The translations under genes were made by a program, and so were the position numbers. The notes beneath the pieces are model-generated. The model searched no databases and was not told where the DNA came from. It saw nothing but the letters and a program-made list of their open reading frames with translations. This document shows, one piece after another, positions 37,279-45,725 of a DNA stretch of 64,000 nucleotides. Positions within the stretch are counted from its first letter, which is position 1. Each line of letters opens with the position of its first letter. Where the stretch lies: assembly GCA_016208115.1 (NCBI GenBank), contig JACQYR010000022.1:1-64000 (forward strand), in the 5' to 3' direction. This stretch comes from Desulfarculus sp. Lineage in GTDB: Bacteria > Desulfobacterota > Desulfarculia > Desulfarculales > Desulfarculaceae.

Positions 37279-38538
37279 ATGGCCCAGACCCAGAGCCAAA
37301 AGATATTGGCCGCCCACTGCGGCCAGGCCCAGGCGCGCCCCGGCGAGATCGTGGAGGCCCAGGTGGACTTGGTCATGGCCAACGACGTCTCGGCGCCCCT
37401 GGTGATAAGGGCCTTTCACCAGGCCGGCGGCCTGCAGGTCTTCAACCCTCAACGGGTGGTGATGGTGGCCGACCACTTCACCCCCAACAAGGACCTGGCC
37501 GCCGCCCAGACCGCCCGCCAGATGGCCGAGTTCGCCAGCCAGCACGGCCTGGGCCAGCGCTTCGAGGGCGCGCAGGCCGGCGTGGCCCACAGCCTGATCT
37601 GCGAACAGGGCCTGGCCTTGCCCGGCGAGCTGATTATAGGCGCCGACAGCCGGGCCTGCACCTACGGCGCCCTGGGGGCTTTGGCCGTGGGCGTGGGCAG
37701 CAGCGACGCGGCCGCGGCGCTCATCACCGGCCGGGCCTGGTTCAAGGTGCCTCAGTCCATCCGGGTGGTCCTCACGGGCCACCTGCCGCCCTGGGTGGGG
37801 GCCAAGGACCTGGGCCTGGAGATGCTTCGCCGCCTGGGACCCGAGGGCGCCCACTACCAATCCCTGGAGTTCCACGGCCCCCTGCTGGCCGGGCTGGACC
37901 TGGAGGCCCGCCAGGCCATCGCCAGCCTGAGCGTGGACACCGGGGCCAAGGCCGGCCTTTTCCCCGCCGACCAGGTCTGCGCCGACTACCTGGAGGGGCG
38001 GGCGCGGCGGCCCTGGCAGGCGGTCTCGCCCGACGACCAGGCCGAATACAGCCAGGTACTGGAGATAGACGCCAGCCGGCTGTCGCCCCTGGTGGCCCGG
38101 CCCCACAGCCCCCACGACGTGGCCCCGGCCAGCCAGGCCGGCCGCGAGCCCGTGGACCAGGTCTTCATCGGCTCCTGCACCGGTGGGCTCTTGAGCGACC
38201 TGCGGGTGGCCGCCGGCCTGCTGGCCGGCCGCCGGGTGCACCCCCGGGTGCGTATGATGGTCATCCCGGCCACTCCACGCATCCTGCTGGCCGCCCTGCG
38301 CGAGGGCCTGGCCGAGACCCTGCTGGAGGCCGGGGCCATCCTGGGACCGCCCTCCTGCGGCCCCTGCGCCGGCGGGCATTTGGGGGTCTTGGCCGCTGGC
38401 GAGGTGGCCGTCTCCACCAGCAACCGCAACTTCGTGGGGCGCATGGGCCATCCCAAGAGCCGCGTCTACCTGGCCGGTCCGGCGGTGGCCGCCGCCTCGG
38501 CCCTGGCCGGGCGCCTGGCCAGCCCCGAGGAGATATAG
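37279..38538 (+). CDS. leuC: 3-isopropylmalate dehydratase large subunit (LeuC/homoaconitase family)
   Basis: A 419-residue aconitase-family large subunit of the short archaeal/bacterial LeuC type. The 4Fe-4S ligands are in GSCTGG and the GPPSCGPCAGG segment (C-x2-C). LIIGADSRACTYGALGALAVGVGSSDAAAAL and TSNRNFVGRMGHPKSRVYLAGPAVAAASAL are family landmarks. With LeuD it isomerises 2-isopropylmalate in leucine synthesis; homoaconitase or citramalate-pathway use cannot be excluded. leuD begins 2 bp after its stop. Confidence 0.92.
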   Translation: MAQTQSQKILAAHCGQAQARPGEIVEAQVDLVMANDVSAPLVIRAFHQAGGLQVFNPQRVVMVADHFTPNKDLAAAQTARQMAEFASQHGLGQRFEGAQAGVAHSLICEQGLALPGELIIGADSRACTYGALGALAVGVGSSDAAAALITGRAWFKVPQSIRVVLTGHLPPWVGAKDLGLEMLRRLGPEGAHYQSLEFHGPLLAGLDLEARQAIASLSVDTGAKAGLFPADQVCADYLEGRARRPWQAVSPDDQAEYSQVLEIDASRLSPLVARPHSPHDVAPASQAGREPVDQVFIGSCTGGLLSDLRVAAGLLAGRRVHPRVRMMVIPATPRILLAALREGLAETLLEAGAILGPPSCGPCAGGHLGVLAAGEVAVSTSNRNFVGRMGHPKSRVYLAGPAVAAASALAGRLASPEEI

Positions 38539-38540
38539 CC

Positions 38541-39044
38541 ATGCTCACCGGCCGGGCCTGGACTTTCGGCGACCACGTGGACTCCGACGCCATCATCGCC
38601 GCCCGCTACCTGGTGCACAACGACTCCCACTTATGGGCCAAGCACGTGCTGGAAGATTTGCGTCCCGAGTTCGCCGGTCAGGTGGGGTTCGGCGATTTTA
38701 TCGTGGCCGGCCGCAATTTCGGCTGCGGCTCGGCCCGCGAGCAGGCGCCCTTGGCGCTGAAGGCCGCCGGAGTGGGCGCGGTCATCGCCCACAGCTTCGC
38801 CCGCCTGTTCTTTCGCAACGCCTTCAACATGGGCCTACTCATCTTTGAGTGCCCCCAGGCCGCCTTGGCCGTGCATGACCGCGACCGCCTGGACCTGGAC
38901 CCTTACAGCGGGCTGATCCGCGACCTTGACCAGGACAAGAGCTTCCAGGCCCAGCCCGTGGACCCCTACCTGGCCCGGCTGGTGAGCCAGGGGGGCCTGT
39001 TGCGCAAGGTGGCCAGGGAACTGCAAGACAGCTACAAGGGCTGA
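38541..39044 (+). CDS. leuD: 3-isopropylmalate dehydratase small subunit (LeuD)
   Basis: A 167-residue swivel-domain subunit partnering LeuC: GDHVDSDAIIAARYL, VAGRNFGCGSAREQAPLALKAAGVGAVIAHSFARLFFRNAFNMG. The GCGSAREQAP loop is the hallmark. It starts with ATG 2 bp after leuC and is followed by ~180 bp before asd. Confidence 0.94.
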   Translation: MLTGRAWTFGDHVDSDAIIAARYLVHNDSHLWAKHVLEDLRPEFAGQVGFGDFIVAGRNFGCGSAREQAPLALKAAGVGAVIAHSFARLFFRNAFNMGLLIFECPQAALAVHDRDRLDLDPYSGLIRDLDQDKSFQAQPVDPYLARLVSQGGLLRKVARELQDSYKG

Positions 39045-39222
39045 GCCGGGCTGGGCCGGCCTCAACCCCGGCCTGGGCAAACCGCACAAAGGATTTGCAA
39101 TTAGGGCGCGGCCCGGCTAAATAAGACCGTTATGACAGGGTGGATGCCCCCCGGCGGCGGCCATCGGGGCCGTGGGCCGGGCCGTTGCCATGCAACCCCA
39201 AGCCTAGAGAAAGTCCCAAGCC

Positions 39223-40242
<1,020 letters not shown>

Positions 40243-40271
40243 GCCCAAGGCCCCCAGGGAGTCCAGGGTAC

Positions 40272-40847
40272 GTGCTCAAGATCACCGGCGGGGCCTTGCG
40301 GGGACGCAACCTCCAGGTCCCGCCGGGGCAGGACACCCGCCCCAGCGGGTCCAAGGTGCGCCAGGCCCTGTTCAACATCCTGGGAGCGCGCATCGCCGGC
40401 GCCCGCCTGGCCGACCTCTATTGCGGGCCGGGCACCCTGGGTATCGAGGGCCTGAGCCGGGGGGCGGCCTGGTGCCTGTTCGTGGAGGAGCGGCGGGCGG
40501 TGGCGCGGGTGCTTGAGGCCAACCTGGCGGCCCTGGGCCTGGAGGGGCGGGCCAAGGTGCTCCTGGCCGACGCCGCCGGCCCGGCCCTGGCCGGCCAGGG
40601 GCCGCTGGAGATCATCCTGGCCGACCCGCCCTACCAGCGGGGACAGGTGGCCCGCCTGCTGGCCCTGTGCGCCAGGCCGGGCCTGTTGGCCCCCGGCGGG
40701 CTCCTGGTCATCGAGCACGCCCCCCAGGAGCCGCCCCCGGAGCAGGCCGGCCTGGAGTTGGTGGACCAACGCCGCTACGGCCAGACCATGCTGAGCTTTT
40801 GGGCGCCGACCCCAGCGCAACCCATCCCAGAAAGGGCCTCATCATGA
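40272..40847 (+). CDS. rsmD: 16S rRNA m2G966 methyltransferase RsmD
   Basis: About 191 residues. ITGGALRGRNLQVPPGQDTRPSGSKVRQALFNIL is the classic RsmD opening, then LADLYCGPGTLGIEGLSRGA (SAM site) and the catalytic ADPPYQRG (N6/N2-type DPPY). It methylates G966 of 16S rRNA in the 30S subunit. I used the GTG at 40272, where the conserved region starts; the ORF-track start runs back into asd. The stop overlaps the coaD start as ATGA, the common rsmD-coaD pair. Confidence 0.93.
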   Translation: MLKITGGALRGRNLQVPPGQDTRPSGSKVRQALFNILGARIAGARLADLYCGPGTLGIEGLSRGAAWCLFVEERRAVARVLEANLAALGLEGRAKVLLADAAGPALAGQGPLEIILADPPYQRGQVARLLALCARPGLLAPGGLLVIEHAPQEPPPEQAGLELVDQRRYGQTMLSFWAPTPAQPIPERASS

Positions 40848-41377
40848 AAAGCGCGGTCTATCCCGGCTCCTTCGACCCCATCACCAACGGCCACATCTCC
40901 ATCATCCGCCGGGGCCTGGAGATCTTCGACGAGGTCATCGTGGCCGTGGCCCGCAATTCCGAGAAAAAAAGTCTGTTCACCATCCCCGAGCGCCTGGACA
41001 TGATCAGCGAGGCCCTTTCCGACACCAAGGGCGTGCGCGTGGACACCTTCCAGGGCCTGTTGGTGGATTACGTCATCGAGCAGAAGACCAACGCCATCCT
41101 GCGCGGCCTGCGCGCCCTGTCCGACTTTGACTACGAGTTCCAACTGGCCCTGATGAACCGCAAGCTCAGCCGCAAGGTGCAGACCATCTTTTTGATGACC
41201 GACTACAAGTGGCTCTACGTCTCCTCCACCATCGTCAAGGAGGCCGCCAGCCTGGGCGGCGACATCAACGGCCTAGTGCCGCCCATCGCCCGCGAGCGCC
41301 TGGCCGAGAAGTTCCCCCTGCTCAAGGCCCGCCTCACCGCCGGCAAGAACGGCGGAGCGCACACCGCCGGGCGTTAA
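40844..41377 (+). CDS. coaD: Phosphopantetheine adenylyltransferase (CoaD)
   Basis: A 177-residue CoaD: AVYPGSFDPITNGHISIIRRG with the TxGH nucleotidyl-transferase motif, RGLRALSDFDYEFQLALMNRKL and YVSSTIVKEAASLGGDINGLVP with the ISSTxVRE-like loop. It adenylates 4'-phosphopantetheine to dephospho-CoA. The C-terminus is slightly extended (LTAGKNGGAHTAGR) and the stop codon TAA opens a copy of the dispersed GC-rich element. Translationally coupled to rsmD. Confidence 0.96.
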   Translation: MKSAVYPGSFDPITNGHISIIRRGLEIFDEVIVAVARNSEKKSLFTIPERLDMISEALSDTKGVRVDTFQGLLVDYVIEQKTNAILRGLRALSDFDYEFQLALMNRKLSRKVQTIFLMTDYKWLYVSSTIVKEAASLGGDINGLVPPIARERLAEKFPLLKARLTAGKNGGAHTAGR

Positions 41378-41446
41378 CCGGCCCGGTGCCCCGGGCAGGG
41401 CATATACGGGGCCGCGAGCCGCGGCGGGCATTAACAGGTCGGTTAA
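41376..41446 (+). repeat. Dispersed GC-rich 3'-end element, copy 4
   Basis: It starts at the coaD stop and reads CGGTGCCCCGGG, GGGCATATACGGGG and GGGCATTAACAGGTCGG. These blocks match copies at 18.6 kb (GGGCATATACGGG) and 19.2 kb (GGGGCATTAACTGGTCGG). The GGCGGCTCCCG block is missing, so this copy is partial. Confidence 0.5.
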
Positions 41447-41534
41447 GAACCTGTCCGCAAATAGAAATGTCCGGGCCTTCCCCCACGACTCGGTATCCTA
41501 TTCCAGGCGGCCAGGTTCTTTCCGCGTAAATACA

Positions 41535-41570
41535 CGGGCGGGGATAAACCCCGCCCGTCTTCATTTTCAG
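41535..41570 (+). terminator. Hairpin terminator after coaD
   Basis: CGGGCGGGG-ATAAA-CCCCGCCCG, 9 bp perfect stem, followed by TCTTCATTTT. Same hairpin family as 18.6 and 48.76 kb. It can serve the asd-rsmD-coaD transcript and, from the other side, dnaA. Confidence 0.7.
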
Positions 41571-41647
41571 TACAAACTAAAGCACAAAGTTTAACATGTT
41601 CGGCGAAAGAGCCCATCCCGGCCCGTCAATGGGGGCCAGGCGCGGGA

Positions 41648-42973
41648 TTAGCCGCCCGCCAGGCCCAGGCGCTGCTCCAGATAGGCCAGTTCCTGGGACA
41701 GCTTGGGGTCGCTGCCCAGGCCGCGCTCCACCTGGTCCACGTTGTACATCACCGTGGAGTGGTCGCGGTTGAAGGCGCGCCCCAGGGCCGCGTAGGAGGC
41801 CTCGGTGTGGCGCCGGCAGAGGTACAGGGCCAGGTTGCGGGGCCGGGTCACGGTCTTCTTGCGGCTCCTGCCGGTCAAGAGGCCCCGCTCCAGGCCGTAG
41901 ACCTGGGCCACCAGGCTTAATATCTGCTCCGGCGTGACCCGGCTGAGCTGCAGGTGCATGTGCCCCAGCACCTCGGCGGCCAGGCGCAGGTCCAGGGGCC
42001 GGCCGGTGAGGCTGCCCTTGGCCAGTAGCCCCACCAGGGCCGATTGCAGGCGGCGCACGTCGCCCACCACGTCCTGGGCCAGGTACTCCAGCACGTCCGG
42101 GTTCACGCTCACGCCCTCCTCGCGGCTCAGGTGCTCCAGGATGCGCACCCGGGTGAGGTGGTCGGGCGGCTCGATGGCCGCCGTGAGGCCAGAGCTGAGG
42201 CGGCTGGCCAGGTGACGCTTGAGCCCCTTGATCTGCCCGGCGGGCGTGGCCCCGGTGAAGACCAGGCGCTTGCCGGCGTCCAAGAGGGCGTCCAGGGTGT
42301 AGCCCAACTCGTCCTGGGTCTTGTCCTTGCCGGCCAAAAACTGCACTTCCTCGAGCAGCAGCACGTCACAGCCGCGCCGGTAGCGGTCCTTGAAGGCCTC
42401 GATGCGCTTGTTGCGCAGGGCGGCGATCATCTGGTTGGCGAAGTCCTCGGCGGTTAGGTAGGCCACCCTGGCGCCGGGGTCGCAGGTGAGCACTTGGTGC
42501 CCCACGGCCTGGGTGAGGTGGCTCTTGCCCAGGCCGGTTCCCGAAACCAAGAACAGGGTGTTGGAGAACAGCTTCTGCCCCTGGGCCATGGCCTTGGCCG
42601 CGGCCCAGGCGAACTCGTTGCCCGTGCCGGCCACGAATTTATCGAAGATAAAGCGCTGGTTGAGCCGGGGCCGCCCTTGGGCCACCTGGGGCAGCTCCAA
42701 TTGCTGGGGCGCGGCCTTGGCGGCCGGCTGGGGGGCGGGCAAGACTTCCAGGGCGATCTGCAGGGGCTGACCCAGTTGGGCCAGAATCTCGCGCATGCGC
42801 GGTAGGTGGTTGTCGCGTATCCAGGTGCGGTGAAAGGCGTTGGGGCAGCCCAGGGTCAGGCGCGCGGCGTCCTGGCGCATTAGGCGCAAGGGGGCGATCC
42901 AGACCTGAAACTCCTCGTTGTCCAGGCCGGCGCGCAAGCCGTCATAAAGGGCATTCCAAAGGACCAAGGACAA
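41648..42973 (-). CDS. dnaA: Chromosomal replication initiator DnaA
   Basis: 441 residues with the DnaA layout. Domain I is at ~1-75 (LWNALYDGLRAGLDNEEFQVWIAPLRL), domain II is short and Pro/Ala-rich, and the AAA+ domain III has Walker A GTGLGKSHL, Walker B LLLEEVQFLAGK and the ASRLSSGL arginine-finger region. Domain IV has the DNA-binding signature GRAFNRDHSTVMYNVDQ. EE in Walker B instead of DD is, as I recall, seen in Desulfovibrio-type DnaA. The start is a TTG at 42973 with GGAGG 5 nt upstream; the nearby ATG is out of frame. No dnaN follows. DnaA binds origin boxes and melts DNA; origin candidates lie just upstream. Confidence 0.94.
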   Translation of the reverse strand: MSLVLWNALYDGLRAGLDNEEFQVWIAPLRLMRQDAARLTLGCPNAFHRTWIRDNHLPRMREILAQLGQPLQIALEVLPAPQPAAKAAPQQLELPQVAQGRPRLNQRFIFDKFVAGTGNEFAWAAAKAMAQGQKLFSNTLFLVSGTGLGKSHLTQAVGHQVLTCDPGARVAYLTAEDFANQMIAALRNKRIEAFKDRYRRGCDVLLLEEVQFLAGKDKTQDELGYTLDALLDAGKRLVFTGATPAGQIKGLKRHLASRLSSGLTAAIEPPDHLTRVRILEHLSREEGVSVNPDVLEYLAQDVVGDVRRLQSALVGLLAKGSLTGRPLDLRLAAEVLGHMHLQLSRVTPEQILSLVAQVYGLERGLLTGRSRKKTVTRPRNLALYLCRRHTEASYAALGRAFNRDHSTVMYNVDQVERGLGSDPKLSQELAYLEQRLGLAGG

Positions 42974-43119
42974 AGCATCCTCCGTAGACCAAAAATATGG
43001 TCAGAATACGGGAGTATATTCGTATGTGGACAGGCTTCGCGGGCGTTGCAGATGATGGCCCATTATTTACCGCCTGCCCTGCCGGCCGGTCAACGCCTGC
43101 CTGGCAGGGTGGGCCTTGG

Positions 43120-43345
43120 GGCCGCCAGTTACTTGTACACAGGGTAATATCCTTGAATAATTAAAAATTATTGTGCCAAGCCCGCAAGGGGCGGGATTTA
43201 GGTTTTTTTTGCCCCGCCGGGGTAAGCCCGCAAGCCCTTTGGGCTTCCAGGATTAGTCACAATTGTGACTAAAATTGACACACAGCCAATCTTCAAATTT
43301 CTTCAAAAAATTCAAAAAATCGCCGATTTTCATTTTTATTAGGCT
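43120..43345. other. AT-rich region upstream of dnaA, candidate DNA-unwinding site
   Basis: In an otherwise GC-rich window this stretch is strikingly AT-rich at two places: GAATAATTAAAAATTATTG near 43154 and CTTCAAATTTCTTCAAAAAA near 43293, running on to TTTTTATTAGG. It contains TTGTACACA (like the DnaA box TTATCCACA with two changes), a GC-rich inverted segment around a run of eight T, and a perfect 20 bp palindrome. It lies between the divergent ends of dnaA and ald, and has no ORF. I read it as an origin/unwinding region or a heavily regulated dnaA promoter. Confidence 0.5.
43253..43272. promoter_or_regulatory. Perfect 20 bp palindrome
   Basis: TTAGTCACAATTGTGACTAA is fully self-complementary, ~280 bp upstream of dnaA. 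The order is TCACA then TGTGA with a 2 bp centre, so it is not a CRP/FNR-type site (those read TGTGA-N6-TCACA). Probably a dimeric regulator operator; regulator unknown. Confidence 0.6.
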
Positions 43346-43619
43346 AAGAAACCCGCCGGGGGCCTAACCAGCGGTAAAGATGGCGAAAGGGTTGTCCCCC
43401 CGTCGGGGGAGGCACTTCGTGAAAAAATTTCCCTGTCAAAACCGCCCGGCCGGCGGGCCTGGGACCCACCGGCCGGACCGGGTTGTGGGCGGCGGGCCGG
43501 CGCGGCGCCAACCGCGTCCCGCCATGACGGAGGCCGTGTCCCCATCCGCGGGGGAAGGGACCGGCCAGGCGAATCTTACGTCCTCACCCCTCCGGCCGCA
43601 AGCCCGGCCCGTGGCGCCG

Positions 43620-44714
43620 CTACCAGAGGGGCTGGCAGACCGCGCCCAGAGACTGGGCCACCTCGGGATGGGTGAAGGCCCCGGCGTGGGTGTTGAAGCC
43701 CTTGGCCAGGGCGGGGTCGCGCCGGGCGGCTTCCAGGGGGCCGCCGGCCAGGGCCAGCACGTAGGGCAAGGTGACGTTGGTCAGGGCGAAGGTGCTGGTG
43801 CGCGACACCGCCCCGGGCATGTTGGTCACCCCGTAGTGGATCACCCCGTGCAGGGTGTAGATGGGGTCCTCGTGGGTGGTGGGGCGGATGGTGGCCACGC
43901 AGCCGCCCTGGTCCACGGAGACGTCCACGATCACCGAGCCGGGGTTCATGGCCATGACCATCTCCTCGCTCACCAGGCGGGGGGCGCGCGCCCCGGCGAT
44001 CAGCACCGCTCCGATCAAGAGGTCGGCGGCGGCCACGCTGCGGGCCACGGTGTCGGGCAGGGAGATGAGGGTGGTGATGCGCGAGCCGAAGATGTCGTCC
44101 AGATAGGTCAGGCGCCTTAAGTTGCGGTCCAGCACCGTCACCTCGGCACCGATGCCCACGGCGATCTTCAAGGCCGCGGTGCCCACCACCCCGGCCCCCA
44201 GGATGGTCACCCGGCCCCGGCGCACCCCGGGCACCCCGCCCAACAAGAGCCCCCGGCCGCCGGCCTGGCGCTCCAAGTAATGGGCCCCGGCCTGCACCGC
44301 CATGCGGCCGGCCACCTCGCTCATGGGGGTGAGCAGGGGCAGGCTAAAGTCCTCCAGTTGGATGGTCTCGTAGGCCACGGCGGTCACCTGGCGGCTTATA
44401 AGCTCCTGGGCCAACTCGGGCACCGCCGCCAGGTGCAGGTAGGTAAAGAGGGTCAACCCGGGGCGCAGGTACTGGTACTCCTGGGCGATGGGCTCCTTGA
44501 CCTTGACCACCAGGTCGGCGGCCCAGGCCTCCTCGCGGGATACCATCACCGCCCCGGCCTCCAGAAAATCCTGGTCACTCAGGCCCGCCTCCAGGCCGGC
44601 GCCGCTCTGCACCACCACCTGGTGGCCGGCGCCGGTCAGGGCCCGCACCCCCGCCGGCACCAGGGCCACTCGAAACTCGTCAACCTTGACCTCCTTCGGT
44701 ACGCCGATGAGCAT
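43620..44714 (-). CDS. ald: Alanine dehydrogenase
   Basis: 364 residues, the usual Ald length. Seen: [54 protein letters not shown] (substrate Lys and His region), [20 protein letters not shown], the NAD loop [15 protein letters not shown] and [46 protein letters not shown]. It interconverts alanine and pyruvate plus ammonia with NAD. It lies between two origin-like regions, with no functional neighbour. Confidence 0.96.
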   Translation of the reverse strand: MLIGVPKEVKVDEFRVALVPAGVRALTGAGHQVVVQSGAGLEAGLSDQDFLEAGAVMVSREEAWAADLVVKVKEPIAQEYQYLRPGLTLFTYLHLAAVPELAQELISRQVTAVAYETIQLEDFSLPLLTPMSEVAGRMAVQAGAHYLERQAGGRGLLLGGVPGVRRGRVTILGAGVVGTAALKIAVGIGAEVTVLDRNLRRLTYLDDIFGSRITTLISLPDTVARSVAAADLLIGAVLIAGARAPRLVSEEMVMAMNPGSVIVDVSVDQGGCVATIRPTTHEDPIYTLHGVIHYGVTNMPGAVSRTSTFALTNVTLPYVLALAGGPLEAARRDPALAKGFNTHAGAFTHPEVAQSLGAVCQPLW

Positions 44715-45023
44715 CTGCTCCCCCTTTGGCCAGGATGAGATTGCGCTTCATGCCCGCGGCCGGCCCGCGACGCCGCCGGCCCCGCCGGGCATGGGGTCAT
44801 AAACTAATGATAAACAACCGCCGCCGCCCGCCGCCAGGACCTGCCAGGGGCCGGCCATGGTCCCTGGCCGCCCTGGGCGCTGACAAGGTGGCCAGAACCT
44901 CGGCGTATCTCCAAGCGCCTTGCCAGCGGTCCCCGGGGGGGCCGCCGCCCGGCCTGGTGGGCCGGGCCCACACCCCGGCCGGCCCGGGCCTTCAGTATGC
45001 GCCAAAAAGCCCGTCCTCGGCCC

Positions 45024-45489
45024 TGTTCCACCGCCTCCCCGAGGGCGGCCAGGGGTTTTTGCACGGCCCTGGGCCGGGGCAGCCGGTGCTTTCCACCGCC
45101 GGGGCCAGGCTGGTCCTTATTTTCCCACAGCCGCCCGGGCCTCTGGCCAAGTTTTTCCACCCCGCGCCCCGGCCCTGGGGCAAGTATTGCTCCACCTCGC
45201 CTCCGGGTTTTGCACCGCGTTCAGGGTCGGGTCCGGGTTTTTCCGCCGAGAGCAGTGCCGTATTGCCCCGGCCCGAGCCTGTTTCTCCACCGCCAGGCCG
45301 GGCAGAATCCAGGGAGATAGCCCAGTTTTTCCGCCAAGCCTCCGGGGCTCGGCGAGTTTTCTCCACCCGAGGCCGGAATGTCCCTCCACCGCGCGGGCCA
45401 TGTTTTCCACGACGTTCCCACGATGACCGCGATTAGCCCCACAACCGGGGAGGGCCACACGGGTCTTGCCCAGAAGGGCTCTCCACCGG
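45024..45489 (+). repeat. Array of ~14 same-orientation TTTTTCCACC-like boxes
   Basis: Boxes seen at about 45024 TGTTCCACC, 45056 TTTTTGCAC, 45089 CTTTCCACC, 45120 TTTTCCCACA, 45152 TTTTTCCACC, 45187 TTGCTCCACC, 45208 TTTTGCACC, 45238 TTTTTCCGCC, 45282 TTTCTCCACC, 45326 TTTTTCCGCC, 45357 TTTTCTCCACC, 45381 TCCCTCCACC, 45403 TTTTCCACG and ~45480 CTCTCCACC. The first five are spaced 31-35 bp, later ones 21-45 bp. GC-rich DNA separates them. They resemble the DnaA-box variant TTTTCCACA. Too degenerate and with spacers too short and irregular for CRISPR. Confidence 0.6.
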
Positions 45490-45660
45490 GCCGGGCGAAA
45501 ATGCGGCGGAGGGGTTTTTCGGTAGCCCATGGGCCGAAATCCCCGGCTTGCTTAGGCCCGGGACATATCCCTTCCTGGTGTGCTACATTATGAAAACGGC
45601 GGGATGGACAACGGCGGACGGTTTTGGGCCGGTCAAGGCATTTCACAATGAATCAAGGCC

Positions 45661-45689
45661 TTACATTGTTTGGCGATTTAGTGTATAAT
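45661..45689 (+). promoter_or_regulatory. Sigma70-type promoter of the PAS-GGDEF-EAL gene
   Basis: TTACAT, 17 bp, TATAAT, followed by an AT-rich start region. The coding ATG lies 37 bp past the -10. This is the best consensus promoter I see in the window. Confidence 0.7.
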
Positions 45690-45725
45690 ATCTATTCGTT
45701 TTGTAGGATATAACAGGGATACGTC

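Larger units (their letters stand above)
44715..45725. other. 1 kb gene-free region between ald and the GGDEF-EAL gene
   Basis: ORFs here in all frames are low-complexity, Gly/Pro/Arg-rich and lack homology marks, so I call no gene. The first 280 bp are GC-rich with GGGCCC-type palindromes. The middle holds the box array listed separately. The last 60 bp form an AT-rich promoter. Confidence 0.65.

Noticed and set aside
41648-42973. DnaA with damaged Walker B (EE instead of DD)
   Set aside because: All other motifs are intact and this variant is, to my knowledge, normal in Desulfovibrio-type DnaA.
45024-45489. CRISPR array
   Set aside because: Units are ~10 bp, degenerate and irregularly spaced, with no conserved 24-40 bp repeat and no cas genes.
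44726-45646. Several ORFs (141-236 codons) on both strands in the ald-GGDEF gap
   Set aside because: Pro/Gly/Arg-rich, mutually overlapping in all frames and shaped by the repeated boxes; no family marks.
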